Assembly: GCF_001660705.2 (NCBI RefSeq)
Contig: NZ_LYBV02000031.1
Location: 186,001 to 250,000 of the forward strand
DNA length: 64,000 nucleotides
Source of the DNA: Saccharicrinis aurantiacus
GTDB lineage: Bacteria; Bacteroidota; Bacteroidia; Bacteroidales; Marinilabiliaceae
Direction: 5' to 3'
Position 1 is the first letter of the stretch, and the number at the start of each line of letters is the position of its first letter. The translations under genes and the position numbers were made by a program. Below, piece by piece: positions 1 to 8,915 of the stretch. Below the pieces are notes generated by a model. The model ran no database searches. It saw only the letters and a program-made list of their open reading frames with translations, and had not been told where the DNA came from.

Positions 1-1695
1 GCCCTAACAAATAAGGTAAAACGCTTTGTTTCAAATCCATCAGAGCACGATGAGGTTGAGTTGACTGAGAATGTACAATCAGTTGAAGAGGAGGAGGATG
101 GTTCTAAGTCTTACTTTATTAAATTTGTACCGCATACAGATATTCTCCGTAATGGAACAAACCCTCTTTTCTTATTAGATGATCTTCATGATCTTGGAAC
201 GGCACATGTTATCTATAACGATACCAAGGCGCCTCTATACGATGCCTTCGATCCAGTAAGTTGTTATGTTTCTTGGATTATTATTTTAAACACTGAAGAA
301 GCAATAAATGAAATTCAAGATGTGTTCATTTTTGTTGAAGATGAATGTGATCTTGAAATAACAGAGGTTTTTGAGGGTAATATTTTAGAGCAAAAGGATT
401 TTCAAGACTTATTAGAAAGTTGTAAGGAGTCTGGAGAGACAATAAGTTCTGAAATATTAAAAAATGTACAACCTGCAACTGCCAAAGAAGAACCCAAGGA
501 AGCAAACAAGAAAAAGGGAGTTCAGCTCAAAGAAACCAAGATATCAAGCATTCGCGTTGCCTCAAATAAGATTGATGAACTTGTTAATTTAGTAAGTGAA
601 TTAGTTACCATACAAGCGCAGTTAAATTTATATGCAGAAAAAGATGGTCAGCCAGGGATAATTGCTTTATCTGAGAATATTCAAAAATTGACTAGGCAGT
701 TGCGCGATAATGCCTTTGAAATTAGTTTGATACCTCTTCAAAACGATTTAATGAGATTTCAGCGTTTGGTTCGTGATTTATCAAAAGAACTGAATAAGGA
801 GATTGACTTTATTATTGAAGGAGGAGATATTGAGTTAGATAAAAATATTATTGAGCACCTCACCGATCCTTTACTTCATATGATACGTAATTGTATCGAT
901 CATGGTATTGAAATGCCAGACGAACGTATCACCAAAGGAAAGTCACCAAAGGGAACAATTATATTTAGGGCTTATTACGAAGGAGCTAGCGTTATAATCA
1001 AAGTTATAGATGATGGTAAGGGTATAGATCCTAACTTTATTCTTAAAAAGGCGATTAGTAAAGGTTTAGTTACTGAGGATGTTGAGTTAACTAGAAAAGA
1101 GATTTTCGATTTAGTTTTTATGAGCGGCTTTTCTACACGAGAAAACGTGTCTGATCTTTCAGGGCGTGGAGTAGGAATGGACGTTGTGAAAAGAAAAATT
1201 GGAGCCATACGAGGTGAAGTTTCTATAGACTCAGAGGTTGATAAAGGAACTACAATTACACTTGAATTACCATTAACATTATCTATTATTGATGGCCTTT
1301 TAGTGGAAGTTGCCAAAAAACAATATGTTATTCCTATTTCTTCTATCGAGAAATTATACCCTCTACCAGAAGCTGATCGAAATAAAATATTTAATGAAGT
1401 AATATCTCTTGGTGAGGAGCAGTTTCCGGTTATTGATTTGCAAAAAGTGTTTAAAACACCATCAACAAATGAGAAACAGCATATTGTTCAGGTTAAATAC
1501 GAGAACAAAAAGATTGGTTTAATTGTAGATGATGTTATTGGAGAGTACCAAACGGTTGTTAAGCCTTTGGGCAAGCTATTAAAAAGTCAAGAAATTATTT
1601 CTGGGGCATCAATTATGGGAGATGGATCAATCTCAATGGTAATTGATACTAATAGATTAATTCATAATAATTGGATCCAAAAATTGAATAAATAA
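1..1695 (+). CDS. cheA: Chemotaxis histidine kinase CheA (5' end outside window)
   Basis: The reading frame is open from base 1, so the true start and the phospho-accepting Hpt domain lie upstream of the window. What is visible is a linker, a P3 dimerisation segment (about 540-740, IDELVNLVSELV), a HATPase domain with N box (HMIRNCIDHGIE), G1 (DDGKGID) and G2 (SGRGVGMD) motifs (about 820-1290), and a C-terminal CheW-like P5 domain. CheA autophosphorylates and passes phosphate to CheY/CheB receivers; P5 binds CheW and the receptor array. It heads the visible part of a tight + strand operon, 6 bases before a CheW gene. The family assignment is firm; whether a normal Hpt histidine exists cannot be seen here. 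Confidence 0.96.
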   Translation, partial: ALTNKVKRFVSNPSEHDEVELTENVQSVEEEEDGSKSYFIKFVPHTDILRNGTNPLFLLDDLHDLGTAHVIYNDTKAPLYDAFDPVSCYVSWIIILNTEEAINEIQDVFIFVEDECDLEITEVFEGNILEQKDFQDLLESCKESGETISSEILKNVQPATAKEEPKEANKKKGVQLKETKISSIRVASNKIDELVNLVSELVTIQAQLNLYAEKDGQPGIIALSENIQKLTRQLRDNAFEISLIPLQNDLMRFQRLVRDLSKELNKEIDFIIEGGDIELDKNIIEHLTDPLLHMIRNCIDHGIEMPDERITKGKSPKGTIIFRAYYEGASVIIKVIDDGKGIDPNFILKKAISKGLVTEDVELTRKEIFDLVFMSGFSTRENVSDLSGRGVGMDVVKRKIGAIRGEVSIDSEVDKGTTITLELPLTLSIIDGLLVEVAKKQYVIPISSIEKLYPLPEADRNKIFNEVISLGEEQFPVIDLQKVFKTPSTNEKQHIVQVKYENKKIGLIVDDVIGEYQTVVKPLGKLLKSQEIISGASIMGDGSISMVIDTNRLIHNNWIQKLNK

Positions 1696-1701
1696 TTCGT
1701 T

Positions 1702-2163
1702 ATGGAGGGTTTACCAACTACCAAAATATCTTTCAAATTACAAAATCAAACCTATGCTATTGATAGCTTAAAGGTTAGGAATATATTGCCATTTGAGGAT
1801 AATATTACATCGGTACCAAATACTGAAACATATGTTTTAGGTGTAATTAACCTTCATGGTAATATCTTACCAGTAGTTGATATGCGTATGGTTCTAGGTA
1901 TAGATGAAGAAGAAATCACTAGAGATACTTCTATTGTTATAGTTTCACCAGAAGATAAAATAGAAACCCAATTTGGGATAATGGTTGATTTGGTACATGA
2001 GGTGTTCGAGATTGAGGAAGATAAAGTTAAGCCAAGCCCTTTCACAAAAGGTATGGGTATGATTCAACATTTTGAAGGTACAATTCAACAAAAAGATCAG
2101 TTTATTCACCTAATGGATATAATGCATCTCAATAGTCAACTTGAAAGTAAAGTAATTAAGTAA
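1702..2163 (+). CDS. cheW: CheW-like chemotaxis coupling protein 1
   Basis: A 153-residue single CheW domain protein, the usual length for the family, with the typical pattern of a hydrophobic start, the segment VLGVINLHGNILPVVDMR and a C-terminal strand. CheW proteins link CheA to the signalling tips of chemoreceptors in the cytoplasmic array. It starts with ATG 6 bases after cheA, and its stop overlaps the next start by one base (TAATG), which indicates translational coupling. A second, different CheW follows directly, so the two may couple different receptors or form alternating rings; that is inference. Confidence 0.93.
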   Translation: MEGLPTTKISFKLQNQTYAIDSLKVRNILPFEDNITSVPNTETYVLGVINLHGNILPVVDMRMVLGIDEEEITRDTSIVIVSPEDKIETQFGIMVDLVHEVFEIEEDKVKPSPFTKGMGMIQHFEGTIQQKDQFIHLMDIMHLNSQLESKVIK

Positions 2164-2636
2164 TGGAAGAAATAACAAACTCATATTTATCTTTCTCAGT
2201 GGGCGATCAATCCTTTGCTATTCATGTTAGTAAGGTAAACGAAATAAGGGAGTACGAAGAGCCGAGAAATATGCCTGAAGCAATCTCCTTTATGAAGGGA
2301 GTAATTGATTTTAGGGATGAAGTAATACCTGTTATTGACACGGCGGTTAAGTTTGGTATGAAGGCTTCAGAATTTACAACACAAACCTGTATTGTAATTA
2401 TTGATATTACAAAAAAAGAAGAAGGTAAAGTATTTCGTTTAGGTATTATTGCTGATGCAGTATCAGATGTTTTTGAGGCCGAACAAGAGAACTTTAAAGC
2501 TATTGAGAATGATTATAGCCCTAATTACATTGAGGCAAACTATAATACCAATGACAAGCATTATTTAATATTAAATGCTGATGAAGTGTTTAGCACAAAA
2601 GATATTATCGATTTACAACAAATTATAGAACAATAA
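2163..2636 (+). CDS. cheW: CheW-like chemotaxis coupling protein 2
   Basis: A 157-residue CheW domain protein with the segment FMKGVIDFRDEVIPVIDTA matching the conserved core of the family. It is clearly diverged from the CheW immediately upstream, so the pair is not a recent duplication. Its ATG overlaps the previous stop codon by one base. It is followed after 5 bases by cheR. The role is coupling of CheA to receptors; what distinguishes it from the first CheW cannot be read from the sequence. Confidence 0.92.
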   Translation: MEEITNSYLSFSVGDQSFAIHVSKVNEIREYEEPRNMPEAISFMKGVIDFRDEVIPVIDTAVKFGMKASEFTTQTCIVIIDITKKEEGKVFRLGIIADAVSDVFEAEQENFKAIENDYSPNYIEANYNTNDKHYLILNADEVFSTKDIIDLQQIIEQ

Positions 2637-2641
2637 ATTAA

Positions 2642-3517
2642 TTGGTACACGAAAACAAAACATATATAAAAGAGTTGGATTGTTTTAAGGCAGAATTGTC
2701 AGAGAAGGATTTTAAAGCATTTAGCAGTTTTATTTATACTGAGTTTGGTATAAAAATGCCTGCAGTAAAGCGTATTATGCTTCAAGGTCGTTTGCTAAAA
2801 CGTATCCGTTCTCTTAATATGAATTCGTATACCGAGTATAAAGATTATCTGTTTAGTGCCGAAGGTCACAAGGAAGAGATTTTTAATTTTCTGAATGTAG
2901 TCACTACCAATAAAACAGATTTTTTTAGGGAACCTGTTCACTTCGATTTTCTTAATAGTACAGTTTTACCTAATCATATAAATGGTAATCAGTCGAGAGA
3001 AGCGTTTAAAATTTGGAGTGCAGGATGTTCTAGTGGTGAGGAATTGTACACTATTTCTATGATTCTTAATGAATTTAAAAGAAGTAATGTAAGTTTCAAT
3101 TACTCAATGTTAGGTACAGATATCTCAAAAAATGTATTGAGTAAAGCAGCTAGAGGAGTATACCCTTTCAATAAGGTTGATATAGTACCTCTCGATTTAA
3201 AAAGGAAGTATTTTTTAAAAAGTAAAGATAAAGAGAATCCAACAGTTAAGGTTCAGTCTGAATTACAACGTAATTTAAATCTGAAATTTTTAAATCTAAT
3301 GGATTCAAGTTATTCAAATATTACAGAAAAATTCGATGTGATTTTTTGCAGAAATGTACTCATCTATTTTGATAGAGCTACACAAGAAGCGGTAATAAAT
3401 AAATTAAGTATGCACCTAAAAGTGGGCGGTTTTTTCTTTATAGGACATTCTGAGTCACTAACAGGTATGGATGTACCCTTAGAGCATATTAAACCAACCA
3501 TTTTTAGAAAAAAATAA
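2642..3517 (+). CDS. cheR: Chemoreceptor glutamate methyltransferase CheR
   Basis: A 291-residue protein with an N-terminal helical CheR domain (residues about 15-75, including GRLLKRIRSL) and a SAM-dependent methyltransferase domain. The SAM-binding motif IWSAGCSSGEELYT, the acidic LGTDIS strand and the late motif VIFCRNVLIYFD are all intact. It would methylate receptor glutamates using S-adenosylmethionine during adaptation, opposed by CheB. There is no ATG upstream of the conserved region; the best start is TTG at 2642. It lies 5 bases after cheW and 14 bases before a kinase-like gene. Confidence 0.94.
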   Translation: MVHENKTYIKELDCFKAELSEKDFKAFSSFIYTEFGIKMPAVKRIMLQGRLLKRIRSLNMNSYTEYKDYLFSAEGHKEEIFNFLNVVTTNKTDFFREPVHFDFLNSTVLPNHINGNQSREAFKIWSAGCSSGEELYTISMILNEFKRSNVSFNYSMLGTDISKNVLSKAARGVYPFNKVDIVPLDLKRKYFLKSKDKENPTVKVQSELQRNLNLKFLNLMDSSYSNITEKFDVIFCRNVLIYFDRATQEAVINKLSMHLKVGGFFFIGHSESLTGMDVPLEHIKPTIFRKK

Positions 3518-3531
3518 AGCAGAAATAAGCC

Positions 3532-4437
3532 ATGAGTACTAATTTAACAGACAGGCAGTTACTTAAGGAATTAAGACTGAGACTAGAAGAAGGTAAAAAA
3601 AGTCAGAAAGAAATAACAGACCTTACCCTTGATTTACAAAGTGTTTCAAAAAAGTTTAAAGACTCAGAAGCTCTTAAGAGTCATTTTATTTCTAATATTT
3701 CAAATGAGATTGTAAATCCATTTACGTCTATACTAGGATTATCAAAAGCCATACTATCCGTTGAAAAACAAGATTGGAAAAAGGTAGTATCAATGGTTGC
3801 ATTAATCCACTCAGAGGCTTTTAACCTTGACTTTCAACTTAAAAATATTTTTGTAGCTGCAAAAATTGAAGCAGGAGAAATTGCTCCTAATATTGCGAAA
3901 GTTAATATTCGAAGTTTACTACAAACAGTTGTAGATTCTTTCAATATCATTTCACGTAAGATGGGAATTTCATTCGATATTCAATTTAATATTGAACATG
4001 GTTTCGGAAAGAATTTCTATTTTAAAACAGATTCTGAAAAGTTAAAGTTAATACTTAGTAACTTAATTAATAATGCATTAAAGTATAGCTATAAAGATAG
4101 CAAAGTAGTTGTTTCTGTATGGCTTGATGATGAAGATGTATTAAAAATAGGCGTACAAGATTTCGGAACTGGAATTACAGAAAAAAATCAAAAAACCATT
4201 TTCGAACGTTTCAAACGTTTGGATACTGGTATTAATTCTATTAATCGTGGTCACGGTTTAGGGTTATCCATTACTAAAGCTTTACTTGATGTTTTAAGTG
4301 GAAACATTGAGATAGATAGTAAAAAAGGGGAAGGCTCAACATTTACAATAAGTGTGCCTGAGGCTAAAAATATTGTCGATGGATTTAGTGGAGATGGTAA
4401 CGATATTTTCTTCGATGATGAAGACGAGATCTTTTAA
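3532..4437 (+). CDS. Histidine kinase homologue lacking the phospho-acceptor histidine
   Basis: A 301-residue soluble protein with a short coiled coil, a HisKA-like segment (residues about 48-110) and a HATPase domain (about 165-285) with N box (LILSNLINNALKYS), G1 (VQDFGTGI), F box (FERFKRL) and G2 (GHGLGLSI). In the H box, the sequence FISNISNEIVNPF has Asn58 (codon AAT) where kinases of this family have the phosphorylated His. The ATP lid motifs look intact. It may bind ATP without autophosphorylating, or act as a regulator of CheA or another kinase; that is inference. No transmembrane or sensor domain is seen. It sits inside the che operon, 14 bases after cheR and 10 before cheD. Confidence 0.88.
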   Translation: MSTNLTDRQLLKELRLRLEEGKKSQKEITDLTLDLQSVSKKFKDSEALKSHFISNISNEIVNPFTSILGLSKAILSVEKQDWKKVVSMVALIHSEAFNLDFQLKNIFVAAKIEAGEIAPNIAKVNIRSLLQTVVDSFNIISRKMGISFDIQFNIEHGFGKNFYFKTDSEKLKLILSNLINNALKYSYKDSKVVVSVWLDDEDVLKIGVQDFGTGITEKNQKTIFERFKRLDTGINSINRGHGLGLSITKALLDVLSGNIEIDSKKGEGSTFTISVPEAKNIVDGFSGDGNDIFFDDEDEIF

Positions 4438-4447
4438 GGGATATTAG

Positions 4448-4915
4448 ATGACTCAATATTTACAACATTTTTTATACCCTTCTTCGCTATTTGTAAGTAA
4501 GGAGCCTTATCTGGTAAAAACCATTCTGGGCTCTTGCGTAGCAATATGTCTTTGGGATTCGAGACTTCGGATAGGAGGTATTAATCATTACATGCTTCCT
4601 ACTTGGAATGGTAATGATTTAGCTTCACCCAAATACGGCAATGTCGCTACAGATAAACTTATTGATCGATTGGTTTTTCATGGATCGAGAATTCAGGACC
4701 TTCAGGCCAAAATATTTGGTGGTGGTGAAATGATGGAATCCAATACAAAAACCTTAATTGGTGAAAGAAATATTAGATTAGCACGTATTATACTTGAAGA
4801 GCGTGGCATACCTATTGTTGCCTCGAGTACAGGTGGAAAACGAGGTCGTAAGATTATATTTTTCACAGATACAGGCGAAGTGAGGCATAAATTATTAGAA
4901 AAGAAAACGCTTTAA
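4448..4915 (+). CDS. cheD: Chemoreceptor glutamine deamidase CheD
   Basis: A 155-residue protein of the CheD family, close to the usual length. The catalytic Cys30 in LGSCVAICLWD and His47 in GGINHYMLP are visible, as is the glycine-rich segment AKIFGGGEMM. CheD deamidates specific glutamines on chemoreceptors to glutamate, creating methylation sites for CheR. Its presence implies methylated receptors encoded elsewhere, since none is seen in this window. It lies 10 bases after the kinase-like gene and 63 bases before cheB. No CheC partner is present here. Confidence 0.95.
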   Translation: MTQYLQHFLYPSSLFVSKEPYLVKTILGSCVAICLWDSRLRIGGINHYMLPTWNGNDLASPKYGNVATDKLIDRLVFHGSRIQDLQAKIFGGGEMMESNTKTLIGERNIRLARIILEERGIPIVASSTGGKRGRKIIFFTDTGEVRHKLLEKKTL

Positions 4916-4978
4916 ATTATATAAAACATTAATTTGTTGAGTGTTTAATAAAGTGGGTGATTTTTAACAGCATATTTT

Positions 4979-6082
4979 ATGGATAAAATAAAAGTTTTAA
5001 TAGTAGATGATTCTGCAGTAGTTCGACAAAGTTTATCATCAATATTGAGTTCCGATTCAGATATTGAGGTAATTGGTACTGCAGCGGACCCTATTATTGC
5101 CGTTAAAAAGATCATGAAAGAAGTGCCTGACGTGATTACCTTGGATATAGAGATGCCTAGGATGGATGGACTAACCTTTTTAAGAAAGATTATGTCTCAA
5201 CACCCAATTCCTGTAGTGGTTATTTCTTCTCTTACCAATGAGGGAACTGAAGTTGCAATGAAAGCACTTGAATATGGTGCCGCAGAAATTATTGGTAAAC
5301 CAGCTATGAATGCTGGTAAATTTATTAACGAGTCAAAAATTACAATTTGTGATGCTGTAAAGGCTGCTTCGCACGTTAAGATGTTACGAAGGAAAGCAGC
5401 ACCTACCTCAACATCAAAAACGGTTTCAAAACCCCGTATAAAACCTAAAACTATTGAAGTAAGTCCTAGATATTCTGCTGATGTAATTCTCGAAAAGGGT
5501 TCTGCAGCGAATAGAATTACAAAGACAGATGATGTTATAGTTCTAGGAGCTTCAACTGGAGGTACAGAAGCCATTCGAACTTTACTAAAAAGCTTGCCTC
5601 AAAAAATGCCTGGTATTGCTATTGTTCAGCATATGCCAGAGGGTTTTACAAAGTCGTTTGCCAATAGTTTAAATAATATTTGTGAGCTTGAGGTTAAGGA
5701 GGCAGAAAATGGAGATAAATTGTATCAAGGCAGAGTCTTAATAGCCCCAGGGAATCACCACATGCTTTTAAAACGCGTTGGTAAAGAATATTTTGTTGAG
5801 GTTAAAGAGGGGCCTCTAGTAAATAGACACCGTCCATCCGTCGACGTATTATTCCGTAGTGCTTCTCGTTATGCAGGGAAAAATTGTACAGGAGTATTAC
5901 TTACAGGAATGGGGAATGATGGGGCCAAAGGCTTGCTAGAGTTAAAGGAGTCTGGAGGAGAAACAATAGCTCAAGATGAACATAGTTCTATTGTATACGG
6001 GATGCCTAAAGAAGCTGCCAAGTTGGGTGCAGCAAATCATATTAAAGCATTAAAAGATATTGCCCCATTTTTAATAAAGTAA
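4979..6082 (+). CDS. cheB: Receiver-methylesterase CheB
   Basis: A 367-residue two-domain protein. Residues 1-120 form a receiver with acidic Asp10/Asp11 and phospho-acceptor Asp56 ([11 protein letters not shown]). A linker of about 55 residues leads to a methylesterase domain with the catalytic Ser192 in GASTGG, the histidine of QHMPEGF and the aspartate of GMGNDGAKG. Phosphorylation by CheA would activate removal of receptor methyl groups. ATG start; 97 bases follow before the next gene. It is the complete, regulatable CheB of the window, in contrast to the receiver-less relative at 9728. Confidence 0.96.
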   Translation: MDKIKVLIVDDSAVVRQSLSSILSSDSDIEVIGTAADPIIAVKKIMKEVPDVITLDIEMPRMDGLTFLRKIMSQHPIPVVVISSLTNEGTEVAMKALEYGAAEIIGKPAMNAGKFINESKITICDAVKAASHVKMLRRKAAPTSTSKTVSKPRIKPKTIEVSPRYSADVILEKGSAANRITKTDDVIVLGASTGGTEAIRTLLKSLPQKMPGIAIVQHMPEGFTKSFANSLNNICELEVKEAENGDKLYQGRVLIAPGNHHMLLKRVGKEYFVEVKEGPLVNRHRPSVDVLFRSASRYAGKNCTGVLLTGMGNDGAKGLLELKESGGETIAQDEHSSIVYGMPKEAAKLGAANHIKALKDIAPFLIK

Positions 6083-6179
6083 TTGGTTTATTTAAAATTG
6101 GGATGTACTTTCAGCTTTCTATTTGTAAGCTAAGTATTATTAGATTTATAAAGTATTTTGATAAATAAAAGTATTAAAC

Positions 6180-8057
6180 GTGAAGAAGCTAGACTTAACT
6201 CGCATCATTAAAAGATTTACATTAGGAGGGGTGCTACTAGGAATTATTATTCTTGTATTAGTTTACCTATTCAATTTAAACTCAGGTGTATTTCAACAAT
6301 CCAATAGAACAATCGCAGATATGTTCTATTTCTTTCCAGGTATGTGGGTTGTATTTTTATTGCCATTTTTATCGGGTAGCATCGGTTATTTTTATGCAAA
6401 AGTATTTGTCAAAAATATTAGTAAGCAAAATGAATATATAGATGCTGAATCTAAGAAATCTGAAATTGTCTTAGATTTCGTGAATAACCTACGTCAAGGT
6501 AATTTGAAGAACACTGATTTACAGACGGCAAAAAAAGATAAGCTTACAAAATCATTATTGAAACTGCGCGATTACTTGGTACAAAGTAAACAAGAGCAAG
6601 AGCAAGGTAGAATAGAGGAAGAGCAACGTACTTGGGTAACCAATGGTTTAGCTCAGTTTGCTGAGATTTTGCGTCGAAATAATGATAATATTGAAGAACT
6701 GTCGTACAATATTATTTCCTATTTGGTTAATTACATGAAGATTAATCAAGGCGGTTTTTACTTACTCACAAAAAATGAAAAAGGAGAAAAAGTATTTGAA
6801 CTTAGTTCATGCATTGCCTTTGATAGAAAGAAGTTTGCAGATAAAACAATTCAGTGGGAAGAGGGACTTATTGGACGTTGTGGGTTAGAGAAAGAAACAA
6901 TTTACATTACCGACGTTCCAAATAATTACATAAATATTACTTCAGGCCTAGGAGAAAGTAATCCTAGCGCAATACTCCTTGTGCCACTAAAGGCAAACGA
7001 TGAAATTTATGGAGTTATTGAGTTAGCATCATTTAGACCATTTGAATCTTTTGAAATTGAATTTGTTGAGCGTTCCGCAGAAAGTATTGCTTCTACTATT
7101 TCAACAGTACAAATTAATATTCAAACTACAAAGTTACTCCACGAAACTCAGATTCAAGCTGAGAAGATGGCGCAACAAGAAGAGGAATTACGTCAGAACT
7201 TAGAGGAAATGCAAGCGACACAAGAGGAATCTGATCGTCGCGAAGTTGAAATGAAAGGTATACTCGAAGCGATTGACAACTCTGCCATTAGTTGCGAGTT
7301 TGAAACGGATGGGACTTTAATTTCTGTAAATCAATTGTTTCTGCAAACTTTCAAATATTTGCCTGAGGAAGTAGAGGATCAGAATCTTAAAATTTTCTTC
7401 TTTCATGATGATGTTGAGGAATTGTCTAAAATACTAACTGATTTACGAAATGGTCATAATTTTAAAGGTCGTGTTAAACGTAGAACAAAATTAGGGGAAG
7501 AAATATTCTTATTAACAACATACACTCCTGTAGTTGATAATGCAGGTGAAATTGTTAAGATTTTAAGTCTTGAGAATGACGTAACAGAGCAAGTTTATAT
7601 GGAAGAGCAAATGAAGCGCTCTAAAGATGAACTTGGCTTAATGTTAGAGCAGGCTCGCGATGAAATGAAAGAGCAGTTTAAAGAAATTGAAGCTGTAAAA
7701 GTTAGAAATGAAAAAACACTCGAAGGCGCATTAGATGCTATTGTAACTATAAACAAAGAAGGTATCCTAGAATTCTTCAATGAGGCCGCAGAAAAGTTGT
7801 GGGGCTATGAGCGCAATGATGTTTTAGGTCAGCATGTATCAATGCTTTTTGCAGATGATAAAGCTAAAAATGATGCATTTATTAATGCATACGTAACTAC
7901 AGAAGCGCAAAAAGTTATTGGAGAGCGTAAAGAGGTGCCTATTAAAACTAAGTTTGGAGAAGAGGTTTACGTATTGTTTTTATTATCTGATGCACAAACT
8001 GGCGAAGACCACTCTTTTACAGCGTTTATTCAAAACGTTGAGGTGGAATTGTTTTAA
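6180..8057 (+). CDS. Membrane GAF/PAS sensor protein without an enzymatic output domain
   Basis: A 625-residue protein with two N-terminal transmembrane helices (about 15-32 and 53-73), a HAMP-like linker, a GAF domain (about 160-310), coiled coil (310-360), a PAS domain (about 362-475), a second coiled coil and a second PAS domain up to the C terminus. No kinase, phosphatase, cyclase or methyl-accepting signalling domain follows. It may relay a signal through its coiled coils to a partner in the cluster. The best start is GTG at 6180. The GAF-flanking segment (TWVTNGLAQFAEIL) resembles that of the SpoIIE protein at 11056 (KWVTEGKELLNDIL), so the two are related sensors. Function unknown beyond sensing. 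Confidence 0.82.
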   Translation: MKKLDLTRIIKRFTLGGVLLGIIILVLVYLFNLNSGVFQQSNRTIADMFYFFPGMWVVFLLPFLSGSIGYFYAKVFVKNISKQNEYIDAESKKSEIVLDFVNNLRQGNLKNTDLQTAKKDKLTKSLLKLRDYLVQSKQEQEQGRIEEEQRTWVTNGLAQFAEILRRNNDNIEELSYNIISYLVNYMKINQGGFYLLTKNEKGEKVFELSSCIAFDRKKFADKTIQWEEGLIGRCGLEKETIYITDVPNNYINITSGLGESNPSAILLVPLKANDEIYGVIELASFRPFESFEIEFVERSAESIASTISTVQINIQTTKLLHETQIQAEKMAQQEEELRQNLEEMQATQEESDRREVEMKGILEAIDNSAISCEFETDGTLISVNQLFLQTFKYLPEEVEDQNLKIFFFHDDVEELSKILTDLRNGHNFKGRVKRRTKLGEEIFLLTTYTPVVDNAGEIVKILSLENDVTEQVYMEEQMKRSKDELGLMLEQARDEMKEQFKEIEAVKVRNEKTLEGALDAIVTINKEGILEFFNEAAEKLWGYERNDVLGQHVSMLFADDKAKNDAFINAYVTTEAQKVIGERKEVPIKTKFGEEVYVLFLLSDAQTGEDHSFTAFIQNVEVELF

Positions 8058-8071
8058 TATTTAAAAGAATA

Positions 8072-8914
8072 GTGGAGAAACTTAACTTTAAAACATACCT
8101 CGAGGAATTAAAAAAATATTCAAGATATAACTTTTGTGGATATTCAGAGAATTCGATTTATCGTAGACTTGAAAAGGTATTAACAGATAAACGAATTTCT
8201 TTAGAAGAACTACTTGATATTACTAAAAAGGATCAAAAGTTTGTTGATAACTTAGTTGACGAAATAACGGTAAACACTACAGATCTATTTAGAGATCCTG
8301 ACACCTGGGTTTATCTTTATAATCATTTATATAAGAAGCTAATAAGCAAGGATACTATTAATGTATGGCATGCTGGCTGCTCAACAGGACAAGAAGTCTA
8401 TTCTAGTCTAATTTTATTTAATGAATTAGGAGTACTCGATAAAGTAAATGTAATTGCCACCGATTTAAACTCTAAGGTTTTAAAAGCGGCTCAAAATGGT
8501 GAGTACAGTTACAAAATTAATAAGCTTTATAGCAAATCATATAAAGATTTATTTGATAGGATAAATCCTGATGGGAACGATTTTAGTCATTATTTTGATG
8601 TGGATATCGATAATGATCTTATAAAGGTAAAGGACTTTTTAAGAAAGGTTCCTAAGTATAAGCGTCATGATTTAGTGGAAGAAGATATCCCATTTTATCA
8701 GAAATTTGATGTGATCTTTTGTCGCAATGTGATGATTTATTTCGATGGAGATCTTCAACTTAATGTGGTCAGAAAATTCTTTGATAAAATGAATGGTGGA
8801 GCATCCTTAATTCTTGGTTCTCATGAATCTCTGCATGGCTTTTTTAAAACTCGATTTACTAAAAAGGGTTTAGTTTATACTAAAACAAATACGTTTCATT
8901 ATAAATATAAATAA
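8072..8914 (+). CDS. CheR-type methyltransferase 2
   Basis: A 280-residue CheR family protein. The SAM site VWHAGCSTGQEVY, the strand IATDLN and the motif VIFCRNVMIYFD are intact, and the N-terminal helical domain is present. It is therefore predicted to be an active glutamate methyltransferase, distinct from CheR at 2642. The start is GTG at 8072, 14 bases after the GAF/PAS gene. It is followed after one base by a diverged relative lacking these motifs and then by a CheB-like gene, giving a second methylation module whose target may be a non-canonical receptor; that is inference. Confidence 0.9.
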   Translation: MEKLNFKTYLEELKKYSRYNFCGYSENSIYRRLEKVLTDKRISLEELLDITKKDQKFVDNLVDEITVNTTDLFRDPDTWVYLYNHLYKKLISKDTINVWHAGCSTGQEVYSSLILFNELGVLDKVNVIATDLNSKVLKAAQNGEYSYKINKLYSKSYKDLFDRINPDGNDFSHYFDVDIDNDLIKVKDFLRKVPKYKRHDLVEEDIPFYQKFDVIFCRNVMIYFDGDLQLNVVRKFFDKMNGGASLILGSHESLHGFFKTRFTKKGLVYTKTNTFHYKYK

Positions 8915-8915
8915 G

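Noticed and set aside
6180-8057. Methyl-accepting chemotaxis protein
   Set aside because: It has membrane helices and coiled coils but no conserved signalling hairpin; it ends in a PAS domain.
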